Notes: generated by a model from the sequence alone, not told the origin. 64,000 bases of DNA from Prosapia bicincta (GCA_036971475.1 JBAIZL010000005.1:67198655-67262654); one strand, 5' to 3'; shown: positions 33,641 through 45,692, counted from the stretch's first letter. Translations and numbers: made by a program.

Positions 33641-35732
33641 GTTAAAATATATTACGTATTTATATAGTGTGCAAAATAAGGTTTTTAAGTTAAAATATCC
33701 TGCACTTTTATGACTCACGTTTTTCTTTTTCATAAATAATATTACTCTATGTGATCAAGTTATGATTTATTATGTTTGGACACCAGTAAATTAATAATTC
33801 AAAATAATAGGATCGTTGCTAATTATTAAAACAACTCCTCTAGTTTATATTAATATCACTCCATGCCTCTCATAAAGATATGATTTGACTTAACATAGGT
33901 AATAATACTAGGAAGATCGTCATAGATCTACTAACACAGATAATTTATTCATATATCCCAAAAAATAAAATATGTTTGGAAAGATTTTTGTGTCTTTACC
34001 CTAAAATGTATAGGTAATTCAAAAGTTCTTCCGATTTCATTGATAATAATTAAGTTGACGGATCGTTTTATTAAAAGGAATCACCATATACGTGTTGCGT
34101 TACATTTTGTTTCTTGAAATATATTATAAATAGTAAAGGATAGTTATTTCAATTTAAAAGGCGAAGTTTTAATTTCGTCAAGCTTCGTGTTTGTAGATAT
34201 TTTCTTAACTATACCAATTACAAAAAAATGTATTTATAAAAAAAAATTAAAAAGTAATGAGTCTTTATCCTTTTTAAAAACTTTCTTCAGATTTTCTATG
34301 TACACATGTATTGTAATAACAGCAGTAAGAGAATTTACTTTATTACAAAATACGTTGCACATTAAGGCTATGTAGCATCCAGTGTAGACGCTTGCATTGC
34401 AATGAAAACGTCTTTAAATGTATTGGAAATTTGAACGAGCCCCTTCCAAGTTATTGAACTGTTGTCAGCTCTCGCCGAGAGCCAACTATTGTGTGCTCGG
34501 CGTTTATTCAACACTCTCGAAGATATTGAAATATCTATCCCTATAGAAAAATATAAATTCATATTTTCCCCGCAAATCGATGCGACATAATGGACGTCAT
34601 CCTTCTAAAATGTTTACCACGCCCCGTCCAATTATTGGCTTCCATTTAGCACGTACCCACTTCAGTGGTGAAGTCATATCTTCGATCAAATTAAAAATAT
34701 ACGTTAAAAACGTAAAATTATATTGTTTAAAAGCTGTTATGTGTTATGTTCTTTATTTATTCAAAAAAGCTTGGAAAGTCAGGGGTTTTATAAAGTAATT
34801 ATTATAAAAAATTACGTCTCAAAATATGAGTTAAATTAGCTCAACACTAATTTTCAATTTTACAATAGCTAAGAAATTATCAATTCTTTTACAACTGAAT
34901 TTGCGATTTCTTCATCAACTTTAAGTGCAATTCTATAGAACTGGTTTCTTTAAGCAATCCTCTAAATCCAGTAAAACCAATTACAGAACCAAATTATTGA
35001 AACCAATTATATTCTCACTTTATAATTTATATCTTTTTACATAGGGTGTAAGGACTAGCTTCAGCCCCAATGCTTTTAGTATTTCTCAGGCGACCACCAA
35101 AAGAAGTTTATATCTTTTTTATAATCCCATCTGATATTTACCATCCTTAAAAGGCAATATTAGTTAGATTTACCGATTACCCCAAAAAGATTTTTTTAAA
35201 AATAATATTTATAGGCCCCACAAACTTTGTTAGATAAGCATTTTCTAACGTATTTTATGCAATATAGGAACGATTCAAGATAATCATATCGCATACACCA
35301 CTTATTACGTGATACGTCTCATGGCCACGATATTTAACATAATTATGGCATAGCTTTTCTCCACGATGCCCTGAGTCTAATGTTTCTAAGGTGGTACCTT
35401 AAATCGAAAGTGTTGACCCAAACCCCGTACAACAGGTCAACTGAAATATACCGTAAAAAAGTATTTCCTCCATACCGAAAGAGTAAAACAGTTTCACTGT
35501 AAAATCAAAATAATATAGGACAGAAGGGACACTATTAAAACGAGCTATTTTCAAATTTGAAGCTACTGTTTATATTTCTTCTAAATAGCGTGTAATATAC
35601 TTTATATAAAATAATTAATACACGGAAGTGGAGGTAAATATTGGGGCTATTTCTATCTTAAAGACGACAAGTAGTAATATCATATTATTTATCAACTCAT
35701 GTTTGGAGTTAGTACACGATTTTAATCTGGTC
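33641..35732. other. intergenic, nothing recognised
   Basis: A GC-richer patch at 34,430-34,510 contains the hairpin GCTCTC-GCC-GAGAGC (34,470-34,484). Open frames at 34.2-34.8 kb show no domain I recognise. Confidence 0.4.
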
Positions 35733-36037
35733 AAGTTAATTAGAGCTTAGCTAGTGAGAACTATTCAACATGGTAAAAATAAAACAGTTAACTCCAAATC
35801 TCACTACACATTAGTCTATTAACACTAACACACTATTTCATAAAACAATCAGACTAGGTTAGGTGAAGATGTCGCCTTCCTCAGTGTTTTGCTACTACTC
35901 TCGGTTCCTCAGTAGTTGACAAGCACTGGGGAAGATGACATTGTAGACGAATCTAGTCTGATTGTTTTATAAACTAGTGTTTGTTTCAATAAACTAACGT
36001 GTAGAGAAGATTTAGAATAAATATATTTTTACTGTTG
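35733..36037. mobile_element. foldback element, family A copy 2
   Basis: The outer left part (AAGTTAATTAGAGCTTAG, GTGAGAAC) matches, inverted, the outer right part of the 5.9-kb copy. Arms AAAACAATCAGACTAG (35,842) and CTAGTCTGATTGTTTT (35,953) and the outer arms are reverse complements around a spacer. The right arm reads GCA-CTGGGGA-A-GATGACATTGTAGAC-GAATCTAGTC (35,924-35,958), a mutated hammerhead-like motif. The left arm, on minus, keeps the CTGAGGA box (complement of 35,878-35,884), so the two arms have decayed at different positions. No coding capacity. Confidence 0.75.
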
Positions 36038-37396
36038 TTATTAATCTGGTGTTTATAGATCATTCACACCATGTTAAAAATAAAAATTCTATAACATATC
36101 AAAGTATCTTATGATTGTTTAACAAGAAATCTACCATAAGTCACAAATAATAAGGTTTTGAAACTTCAAGGGGCTTATAATTTACCTTCAATATTTTATC
36201 CATTAGTGAGTAGTTAGGCAGCTAAACTTATAAAGAAAGGCGATAAACATTATTTGCCCACTTAAATTGATAATAGAAATATTTGTGATTGTTTGAAATG
36301 TTGTTTCTGTGTATAATGTGGTGTTTATATATTTCAAATCTATCTAATATAGAAAATGTTTAAATATACAACCACCAAATAACAGAAAAACAACACTTGG
36401 AATGTAATGCTCCTTTCTAATGCAAAGTACACCACCCGCCTAACTCACACCCATAAATCACATACAGTGAAAGCAGCCAGAACAATCAGGTTTCGAAATA
36501 CTTCAGAAATGTGAGTCATTAGTTTTTTCTTATTTTATTAAATAATTACATATGAAAACAATTAATTTATTTCCATGTGAGTTCAATAAAGATGATACGT
36601 TGTATCCTAGATGGACTACCAGGAATAGAACAAGATTAATGATTATTTTATTTACTATTTTAATATAATTTTAAGAGATTTTTAAGAATTCTGTCTTCGA
36701 TCCCACCCCGTCTTAGTTCATACCCATCTAATTGTAGTGAGCCAGATCTCTTATAAGTGATATAAGACTAAATATCTCTCCTTTACCTTTATAGATCTAA
36801 GCTTTCTACAGCGTTCTCGTTTTTACAAAGATCGTTGGATTTCAGCTCTCATATTTAGATTTTGCCTCATTTCTAACACTGATCATCCGACTCGTTTATT
36901 TTCCACTCCTTCCTTTTTGTGATACCACCCATTTTCAGGTTGATTCAATATACAAAATTCATAATAATGTTCCTGTAATTATATTACAACTATAACATAT
37001 TATGAAGTAATGCAGCAAATATTAACGTTGTATGACATATTACATAAATTAGGCAATGCAGTTTCATTAGTATATACTCCAAGTTCAAGATGTGGAATAA
37101 ACGTTATAAACTTCTCCGTTCAATTTGTCGTTAAGTTTATTCAGATATCTGTATGCTGCCATTGGGTTCTATCCTGCGATTCTCTGTCTATTTATTTTGT
37201 TTCTCCTTTTTTTTCAAATAGTATGACCTATTTTTTTTGTATTAGTATTTTCGTATTATATTATTCGCAGTTGTTGAATATTGAAATATTTGTCTGTTGT
37301 TTTGATTGTCTTATATCTTTGAAAACTAATGTCCGTATTCACAAACGTAAATAATAATTAAATATAAATATTCATATGTGTTGCAAAGAAAGTACG

Positions 37397-37397
<1 letters not shown>
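36038..37397. other. intergenic, nothing recognised
   Basis: AT- and T-rich. The plus open frame at 37,010-37,354 is T-rich hydrophobic translation with no evidence for coding. Confidence 0.4.
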
Positions 37398-37485
<88 letters not shown>

Positions 37486-37493
37486 AACACGCG

Positions 37494-37540
<47 letters not shown>
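37398..37540. repeat. (CA)n then (GC)n and (AT)n microsatellite
   Basis: About 80 bases of pure CA, AAACACAAACAC, a short GCGCGCGC, then about 40 bases of AT. Confidence 0.99.
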
Positions 37541-37543
<3 letters not shown>

Positions 37544-37604
37544 GTTTTCTTGTTTAATAATTTAAAACAACGTTTAATAATTTATTTGAATAACCTATGT
37601 TGTT

Positions 37605-37798
<194 letters not shown>

Positions 37799-38049
37799 TC
37801 TGTATTGGGTTGTGTATGCGTGGGTGTTTATACCTATTGGTAAGTCTGTGTGTAAGACAGTCTTCGCGAGAATTTTTTTTTACATTAGGCAAAATAAAAC
37901 CAATAAAACTATAAAATATTGAAAATATATTTATTATATTTATTAGTATATCATCGACGAGTTTTAGGATACATAAGGCTACGATATTTTTGTTCAATCT
38001 TTAACAAGAATAAAAAATAAACTGAACCTAAACGATGACCAATACCGAG

Positions 38050-38115
38050 TTTATTATTTTGATAATATAAAACAACGTTTCGGTAACTATTTAGGAGGCC
38101 CTTTTCAAACGTCTA
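38050..38115 (-). other. hammerhead-like / PLE-type 3' motif, degenerate
   Basis: The minus strand reads TTGAAAAGGGCCTCCTAAAT, then AGTTACCGAAACGTTGTTTT. GAAACGTTG gives GAAA, self-complementary ACGT and a GTT triplet as in the better motifs, but the CTGA box is TTGA and stem II is weak. Confidence 0.3.
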
Positions 38116-38597
38116 AATCTAAGTAACATAAAACAATTGTCATTATTATTATTTTATAATTATAGGTCGGTTTTCAATAATAAAATAATAAAATTGTCAT
38201 TGCTTATCGGCTGAGTATATTTTATTGTTAACATTGCATACCGTTAACTGCAAAACCCATTTAGGAAAAAAATGTTTTCCTATAATTAAACTCAACCTTT
38301 ACTATAAACATATTTCTGTTTTAAAAATTACTTATTTTTTTTTTAAAAAACCTTTAAAAATACCAGTTTTCAACCAAGTACAGGTACGGGCACAAGGGAA
38401 TTTAGTGAAATCTTTTCAGAAGAAACTTACAACTCTGTGTACTAATCCAGACCGGAAAGTTTCAGCTGTACACTTGTGTCTGTAAGCCCACGGGAACAGT
38501 CCGTTACTAGGCCTACTCCACCTTAGAAGTAATTCCTAAGAAACATTCCTTGCAACAACAAAATGTTTTCTCGTGAAAATACTAAACCAAAATGCGT

Positions 38598-39093
38598 ACA
38601 AAATGTTACCGGTTTTGTTGTTACGCTATCATATTAACATGTTTGTATGCCCTTTAAGTATTATGCAATGAAGGTTGTGGAGCATCATATGTCACGCAAC
38701 AAACCTTCGAGACTCTTTATACAAAATGTTACCGGTTTTGTTGTTACACGATCATATTAACATGTTTGTATGCCCTTTAAGTATTATGCAATGAAGGTTG
38801 TGGAGCATCTTATGTCACGCAACAAACCTTCGAGACTCTTTATACAAAATGTTACCGGTTTTGTTGTTACGCGATCATATTAACATGTTTGTATGCCCTT
38901 TAAGTATTATGCAATGAAGGTTGTGGAGCATCTTATGTCACGCAACAAACCTTCGAGACTCTTTATACAAAATGTTACCGGTTTTGTTGTTACGCGATCA
39001 TATTAACATGTTTGTATGCCCTTTAAGTATTATGCAATGAAGGTTGTGGAGCATCATATGTCACGCAACAAACCTTCGAGACTCTTTATACAA
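38598..39093. repeat. 123-bp minisatellite, 4 copies
   Basis: Units start at 38,598, 38,721, 38,844 and 38,967, with the next partial at 39,090: exactly 123 bp. Blocks are ACAAAATGTTACCGGTTTTG, GATCATATTAACATGTTTG, TATGCCCTTTAAGTATTATG, GAAGGTTGTGGAGCATC, CAACAAACCTTCGAGACTC. Copies differ at only a few bases (GCTATC/GCGATC/ACGATC, CATCATATG/CATCTTATG). GAAGGTT and AACCTTC can pair across the centre. Confidence 0.98.
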
Positions 39094-39397
39094 AAAGGGG
39101 AATTATATAGCTTTAAATATATTCAAGCTACTAACCACGGAAACGTTTAATTTCTATAAATATTTTTAATGAAATGTAATTTATTCATAATCCTAAGAAG
39201 ATATTATTACAAGAATAATTTATTAAAATTGTTTCAATAATTTTCTAAGCAGATGATTGATTTGTAATCGAAAATTACACAAGGATTAAAATTCAAAGTT
39301 TTTGTGGTTATGAGGTTTTATTTATTTAAAATGTAAAAAAAAACACCACAAATGCAAAAAGTATAATAGCTGTTGTATGATATTAAAGCAAACCTTT
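39094..39397. other. AT-rich spacer with a foldback family E fragment
   Basis: At about 39,302-39,334 TTTGTGGTTATGAGGTTTTA followed by TTTATTTAAAA matches the outer right arm of the foldback at 60,982-61,185 (TTTGTGGTTTAGAGGTTTTA, TTTATTTAAAAA). The rest is not recognised. Confidence 0.5.
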
Positions 39398-41063
39398 AAC
39401 GTCCAGCATGGCGGACACCGGTTGTGCTTTACAAAGAGAAAGTAGCCTTATATAAATATATGTCTACAGTAACCGACGTCCAGCATGGCGGACACCGGTT
39501 GTGCTTTACAAAGAGAAAGTAGCCTTATATAAATATATGTCTACAGTAACTGACGTCCAGCATGGCGGACACCGGTTGTGCTTTACAAAGAGAAAGTAGC
39601 CTTATATAAATATATGTCTACAGTAACTGACGTCCAGCATGGCGGACACCGGTTGTGCTTTACAAAGAGAAAGTAGCCTTATATAAATATATGTCTACAG
39701 TAACTGACGTCCAGCATGGCGGACACCGGTTGTGCTTTACAAAGAGATAGTAGCCTTATATAAATATATGTCTACAGTAACTGACGTCCAGCATGGCGGA
39801 CACCGGTTGTGCTTTACAAAGAGAAAGTAGCCTTATATAAATATATGTCTACAGAAACCGACGTCCAGCATGGCGGACACAGGTTGTGCTTTACAAAGAG
39901 AAAGTAGCCTTATATAAATATATGTCTACAGAAACCGACGTCCAGCATGGCGGACACAGGTTGTGCTTTACAAAGAGAAAGTAGCCTTATATAAATATAT
40001 GTCTACAGAAACTGACGTCCAGCATGACAGACACAGGTTGTGCTTTACAAAGAGAAAGTAGCCTTATATAAATATATGTCTACAGAAACTGACGTCCAAC
40101 ATGGCGGACACCGGTTGTGCTTTACAAAGAGAAAGTAGCCTTATATAAATATATGTCTACAGTAACTGACGTCCAGCATGGCGGACACAGGTTGTGCTTT
40201 ACAAAGAGAAAGTAGCCTTATATAAATATATGTCTACAGTAACTGACGTCCAGCATGGCGGACACCGTTTGTGCTTTACAAAGAGATAGTAGCCTTATAT
40301 AAATATATGTCTACAGTAACTGACGTCCAGCATGGCGGACACCGTTTGTGCTTTACAAAGAGATAGTAGCCTTATATAAATATATGTCTACAGTAACTGA
40401 CGTCCAGCATGGCGGACACAGGTTGTGCTTTACAAAGAGAAAGTAGCCTTATATAAATATATGTCTACAGAAACCGACGTCCAGCATGGCGGACACAGGT
40501 TGTGCTTTACAAAGAGAAAGTAGCCTTATATAAATATATGTCTACAGAAACTGACGTCCAGCATGGCGGACACCGGTTGTGCTTTACAAAGAGAAAGTAG
40601 CCTTATATAAATATATGTCTACAGTAACTGACGTCCAGCATGGCGGACACCGTTTGTGCTTTACAAAGAGATAGTAGCCTTATATAAATATATGTCTACA
40701 GTAACTGACGTCCAGCATGGCGGACACAGGTTGTGCTTTACAAAGAGAAAGTAGCCTTATATAAATATATGTCTACAGAAACCGACGTCCAGCATGGCGG
40801 ACACAGGTTGTGCTTTACAAAGAGAAAGTAGCCTTATATAAATATATGTCTACAGAAACTGACGTCCAGCATGGCGGACACCGGTTGTGCTTTACAAAGA
40901 GAAAGTAGCCTTATATAAATATATGTCTACAGTAACTGACGTCCAGCATGGCGGACACCGGTTGTGCTTTACAAAGAGAAAGTAGCCTTATATAAATATA
41001 GGTCTACAGTAACTGACGTCCAGCATGGCGGACACCGGTTGTGCTTTACAAAGAGATAGTAAC
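39398..41063. repeat. 77-bp satellite array, about 21 copies
   Basis: Units read GACGTCCAGCATGGCGGACA, CCGGTTGTGCTTTACAAAG, AGAAAGTAGCCTTATATAAA, TATATGTCTACAGTAACT. First intervals measure 77 bp. Each unit has GTCC...GGAC able to pair around GCATGGC, a TATATAAATATA box-like stretch, and GACGTC. Variants (CCGG/CAGG/CCGT; AAAG/ATAG; GTAACT/GAAACC) recur in blocks, e.g. 40,245-40,460 against 40,625-40,840, pointing to multi-unit amplification. It is cut off mid-unit at 41,063 by an insertion. Confidence 0.98.
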
Positions 41064-42013
41064 TGTAACACTCTTAAAAATAAGGTGTTACATATAAATT
41101 CATTTATATATTTAATTTTTATTTAATAATTATATCGTCCGAATATAAAAGAAAATTTTTGTTTTCTTGGTGCACATTGTGAAGCTAGCGTAGGTGGTGA
41201 GCGCTCCTAGCGGACGAAATAGAAAAATATCGCTTGAGTTAGTAACTAAGAGTAATAGGCACATCATACCATGTGACGTAAACATGGGCTGATATCGCCT
41301 GATCCGAAGCACCAATCAAAAAATTCAAAATAATAAGTAAGGGTGGGAAATTCAGTTAGCGCGTCCTTGCAACGACCCCACTTCTCCAATGGTCTTTGAA
41401 CGAGACGGACGTGATGGCACTTTCGGACATAACTTAGAAATTTATAAGCTTCCAGTATTCAAAATTTAAGATGTCAAGGCCGGTACCAAATTTTATTTAC
41501 GCAACAAAAGAAGAAGTCAGAAGCGATTATTTATGTGTTTCAAATAAGTAAAAGTTTATATCTTTTTTGTTTAAGAGCGCTATTTGTAAGAGCGATGTGT
41601 TAAGTGTTAAGTGTACCAAAGCCATGTGCAATAATTAATTATATGTGTTATAGTGTTTTACCAGTAATGTGCACAACCAGGTACGTTTTAGATAATAATA
41701 AAGAAAATGTATTTTAATGTTAACTAAGTTGAATTTTAAATGATAAGCGGTTAACACATGCACGGTAGAAATTGTCCTTTGAATATTCAGTTCTAAAATT
41801 AAATTGGAAACTTAAGTTACTACCTTCTCGATATATATAAATTTTAAAGGTTAATAAGTAATACAAATTTATGGAATAATTAGCAGTAATTAAAAGTTAA
41901 TTACTCGACACATTAGTGTCATATGTTCTTTTGTAATTTGTCATTGATTAATAAATTGTTTAACTTTTTATTTTAAAACTTCCAACTTACCCGAGGTAAA
42001 AAGGGCTAGAACC
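41064..42013. mobile_element. probable insertion of about 950 bp into the 77-bp array
   Basis: The array stops after GAGATAGTAACT, and a diverged continuation of the unit (ACATAACCTTAAATAAATAT, ATGCTCACAGTAACTG) reappears at 42,014-42,052. The intervening DNA starts with a perfect seven-base inverted repeat (GTAACAC at 41,065 and GTGTTAC at 41,085) and ends with CCGTTAC, so both ends show GTAAC/GTTAC. No transposase is visible; the 61-codon minus open frame at 41,130-41,315 is unrecognised. It may be a non-autonomous DNA transposon, or an older array fragment may simply have diverged in between. Confidence 0.4.
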
Positions 42014-42052
42014 GTTACATAACCTTAAATAAATATATGCTCACAGTAACTG
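42014..42052. repeat. isolated remnant of the 77-bp unit
   Basis: ACATAACCTTAAATAAATAT, ATGCTCACAGTAACTG corresponds to the TAGCCTTATATAAATATATG, TCTACAGTAACTG half of the 77-bp unit. Confidence 0.7.
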
Positions 42053-43400
42053 TTCGCCTTTTTATTGAAACTAAAAGATTTTACTTATAAAGATCTTCAC
42101 TTTATTTACTAAAAATTCGAATATTTTAAAATATCATAAACAGAAAAAGGTGCTTTACAACTCTTCATGAAATCTTCTCGCTGTATTTGCGATATAAAGT
42201 ACTTTGCTAGTTCATTACGCCAAGATTAAGTCTAATTTTATCCTATTAGTCTGAGGTTAAAACCCAACTTAGCATTAGTCCCTCAGAAAGTCATTAGAAA
42301 TGCGGGAGACGTGAAACTAACAAAACAATTTTTTTCAGATAATGCGTTATGAACGGAATAGTAATACTCCTGGGAAGTCGAACTCATACATTTCTGGACG
42401 CATTTGCTTTGCGGTAATTATATTTACACGCTTGCTAAACACTGCCCTGATTTCGTCAAACATGTAATTTAGGTCAGCTAATTATATGCCGTTGCAGTAA
42501 TGACGCTGTAGGTGTGAGTTAATAACGGTCTGTTTACTCATGAAGTTATGTTTAGCGACGATCTCTTCTTATGAGCTTACAATCACACTTGCCTTAATAT
42601 ATTTAAATATCTGGTTTTATTTCGGCGCTCAATATCGACATATAGAGAATACTGAACCAGTGTGACATTAAAATCAATGTTTACTGGATTCCAAAATGTT
42701 CAACATTACAACGATGAGACACTTTCAGTTATTTACTAGGATGACTAATAACTCTAGCTATTATGATGGATGAGCGCGTTTACAGTGACAACAAATTATG
42801 TATGTACAAGAATCACCTATTGAAGTTTAAATAATTCTGTTCAAAACTTCATACATACAACTTAAATTACCTGATTTAGGTTTTCAGTAAAACTTTGATT
42901 CATAGTCTCTGAATTTTGGGATTCTCTCTGGGCGATTAAAATGGAATTGAAATTTCAATACAAAAATGGTTAAACTATATTTACATAATCAAAAATATGT
43001 TACAATTATATAGAAAATACTAATACGTCACAAGCATTTACAGATAATTATAAGCTCCACAAACTTCCTATAAACTGATTTTGCTGGATATGTAAAAGTT
43101 AAAGGCTATTATGTAAGCATAAATCACACAGCGGGACTCTATAAGTCATGGCTATAAGAGTATAACAATATTTCTCATCTATCCTTTTGTGACTAATTAC
43201 TTTTTTGTAATTCTTGACCGATACAGATTCAGTTCAATTTTAAGTGAACTAAGATTTGGAAAAACATGAACGGTGGTTACAATAAGAAATATATTTTATA
43301 GCCCAAGTAAAGCAAAACAAAAATATATATATATATATAAATTTAAAGGTTCCTAATTTAAAAAAAAAAACACTACATTTCACTACACTACTGTGTTCTC
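42053..43400. other. intergenic, nothing recognised
   Basis: A short (AT)n tract lies at 43,323-43,339 and an A-run near 43,361. Otherwise no supported feature. Confidence 0.4.
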
Positions 43401-43583
43401 TTTGCTACAAAGCCAGAAATGAGACTCTTTGCTACAAAGCCAGAAATGAGATTCTTTGCTACAAAGCCAGAAATGAGATTCTTTGCTACAAAGCCAGAAA
43501 TGAGATTCTTTGCTACAAAGCCAGAAATGAGATTCTTTGCTACAAAGCCAGAAATGAGATTCTTTGCTACAAAGCCAGAAATG
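43401..43583. repeat. 27-bp minisatellite, about 7 copies
   Basis: TTTGCTACAAAGCCAGAAAT followed by GAGATTC, nearly identical in all copies. The period is divisible by three, so short repeat frames are open on both strands; not genes. Confidence 0.98.
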
Positions 43584-43748
43584 ATACAATTGGTTGTACA
43601 AAAGAAGATATTCCACTGTCGTTAGTATGGAAGACGTAAAATACTTCTGCATACTTGAACACGCTTTAATTGCAAGAGGGAAAAATAAAGTTACGCAGCG
43701 TAATTACGAGTTATATAAACTATCACTAAATGTAGTAACCATTATTTT

Positions 43749-43824
43749 GTAACGTTACGAATATTTGGTAACGCTATGAAAATTTAGTTACGTTACAAAA
43801 TTTTGGTAAGGTTATATCATAATG
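43749..43824. repeat. decayed 19-bp tandem repeat, 4 copies
   Basis: GTAACGTTACGAATATTTG, GTAACGCTATGAAAATTTA, GTTACGTTACAAAATTTTG and GTAAGGTTATATCATAATG start at 43,749, 43,768, 43,787 and 43,806, an exact 19-base step despite strong divergence. Confidence 0.75.
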
Positions 43825-44059
43825 CTATATACAAAAGTAAATATTTAGGACATTTATAAAATTTATAATTTAATAATATTTATTGTAATGAATATAAAAG
43901 TTTGAATTATACGGAAATACGTCGCTGTGCAATTGAAAAAGCTGGAGTTTTAATAAATCCGAATACCGTAATAGAAACGCTAAAACTCATTTATATTTTT
44001 TTTTAAATTTCAGTACTTAGATAAATTATTGTTGCTTTGAAGTACATACACTATTTCAA
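43825..44059. other. AT-rich spacer
   Basis: Nothing recognised. Confidence 0.4.
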
Positions 44060-44291
44060 CACGGTTGGTATATTTTTTGGAAAAAGCAGTTTCGTGTCTT
44101 CTGTGTTTGCTTATCAGATCGTTTTCGTGCTGTGGTATCGCGTAGACGTCTTGGCAGAAGCTCATCTGTTTGCAAGGTGTCTGTTGCTCAATATAGCGTA
44201 GTGCAGTTTCCAAGGCGGTCGTTCTTTCACCGTGACTAATTTTTCCTTTTTGTACTTTCTCGGTCGTACCTTCATCTTTTTTCGTCATCAC
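44060..44291 (-). pseudogene. pogo/Tigger-type transposase C-terminus, broken
   Basis: Tigger-like (Tc1/mariner superfamily, CENP-B/jerky-related) transposases end with a segment like ALETALRYxEQQ followed by a basic RRLRDxAARKR tail. On the minus strand the first part is visible as SHGERTTALETALRYIEQQ (read from 44,291 downward), and the tail in another frame as LPRRLRDTTARKRSDKQTQK (complement of about 44,099-44,157), ending near FFQKI. The frame change between them shows a frameshift. The DDE catalytic region should lie beyond 44,291 but I cannot find it, and no terminal inverted repeat is evident. Family call rests on recalled motifs. Confidence 0.65.
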
Positions 44292-44796
44292 TGAACTAAG
44301 ACGTCTTTACTACCGTTTCAATAGTCGTAACGTTGGTTATCTCACATCGATCACATTGGAGTTTTCACAACCTGGAAGTTTCTTGATAAGAAATATCAAA
44401 TATTTTTCTTGTAGTCTATTATTCGGTTCTTCTTTATGCAATATGGCTGACTTAGAATCCTCCGATGATTGGAGATGTAGGGATTGGGGGGAGGGGTTAG
44501 TTTCGGTCTTCCCTATACAAACTCAGTATGTTAGTTCAGTTAGTTACGACAGCTGGTTTGTTTTGCAACGTCGTTGTCCTTATAGCCTCTGATACTGACG
44601 GCTTGGTAATAGAACTGCATCAGTCTACTTAACTTGGGTAATTAGCTATTACTTGATTAATGCTATGCAATGATGTATTATACATACCTAAATATAACAA
44701 TTGATTTACGTCACTTCACTTGTTCTACATCATTTCTAGTTATCAGAATTCAGATGGTAAGAGGAACTCTAATTTTCGATAGATTTTGAAGTTAAT
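44292..44796. other. intergenic, nothing recognised
   Basis: The plus open frame at 44,356-44,592 has no domain I recognise; a GC-richer patch lies at 44,440-44,590. Confidence 0.35.
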
Positions 44797-44840
44797 TTTT
44801 TAATTAATCACTTAAACAATAGTTTATGACTCCGAACTTT
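44797..44840. mobile_element. solo arm of the 45.1-kb palindrome family
   Basis: TTAATCACTTAAACAATAGT, TTATGACTCCGAACTTTAA matches the inner left arm at 45,119-45,160 (TTAATCATTTAAACAATATT, TTATGACTACCCGAACTTTAA). Confidence 0.65.
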
Positions 44841-45081
44841 AACTATAATTTAGATAGTCTTTATTTTTGTATAGGTTTATGATACTTTGTAATTATTTCT
44901 GCTTTTTGTTTTGTAATTGTAGCTTCTTTAGTGTTGTTTTTTATGTTTATTTTCGCGTATGTAAGTGTTATGTTGTGAGTTAGGCATAGTTTATTGAATT
45001 GCATGTGGGCGTGTATTTTTCTAACCTTAAAAAACCGTATTCCTGTATTCTTTAACTGCAGCCTGTCTTGCTGTGTTTAAT

Positions 45082-45236
45082 TCTTGAATTTTGTAGTCCA
45101 TTATATTTGGTGAATCCTATTAATCATTTAAACAATATTTTATGACTACCCGAACTTTAAAGTTCGTGTAGTCATAAAATACTGTTTAAGTGATTAATAG
45201 GATTCGCCGAACGTAATGGACTACAAAATTCAAGAG
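45082..45236. mobile_element. palindrome without spacer, about 155 bp
   Basis: TCTTGAATTTTGTAGTCCAT ... AACTTTAAAGTT ... ATGGACTACAAAATTCAAGA: the arms are near-perfect reverse complements meeting at the centre at about 45,160 with no loop. It can extrude as a cruciform. No hammerhead-like core is present, unlike most other foldbacks here. Confidence 0.85.
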
Positions 45237-45692
45237 CTAATTTTTTTAGTTCGACTTATAATTACATTTTGTTCATTAATATCCTCAACCAATCCCCGTT
45301 TATTCCTTACACGCCGTATTCAATGTTGCAAATAAAAAAAAAAACTATAATGGAACGGCGACATAGTAAGCTGGAGATTTGGATACCAACATATGTGATT
45401 AGTGAAGTAGTAAAATGAAAATTATTATACCTTTAAATGAAATAATTATATATCTTTGATTCTAGTAAATAAAGACGACGCATTACTAGTTATGGCGTAA
45501 CATTTTAGAAATAGGCCTCTAACGCACTAATGAAGGTCATATTTTCTGTTATATTTACGTGCCTTTCAACATGTCATATCCCTAAGTAACGTTCAAAGGC
45601 TGAGTCTAATTTCAAACGTTTTTTATCTACCTGAAGGTCAAATATGGATTAACGCTTGACTGTACAGTTACTGTAAGCACACGTAACACGTG
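45237..45692. other. intergenic, nothing recognised
   Basis: No supported features. Confidence 0.4.

Noticed and set aside
43383..43652. Repeat-encoded frames with HFWLCSKES or FATKPEMR units
   Set aside because: Translation of the 27-bp minisatellite on both strands.
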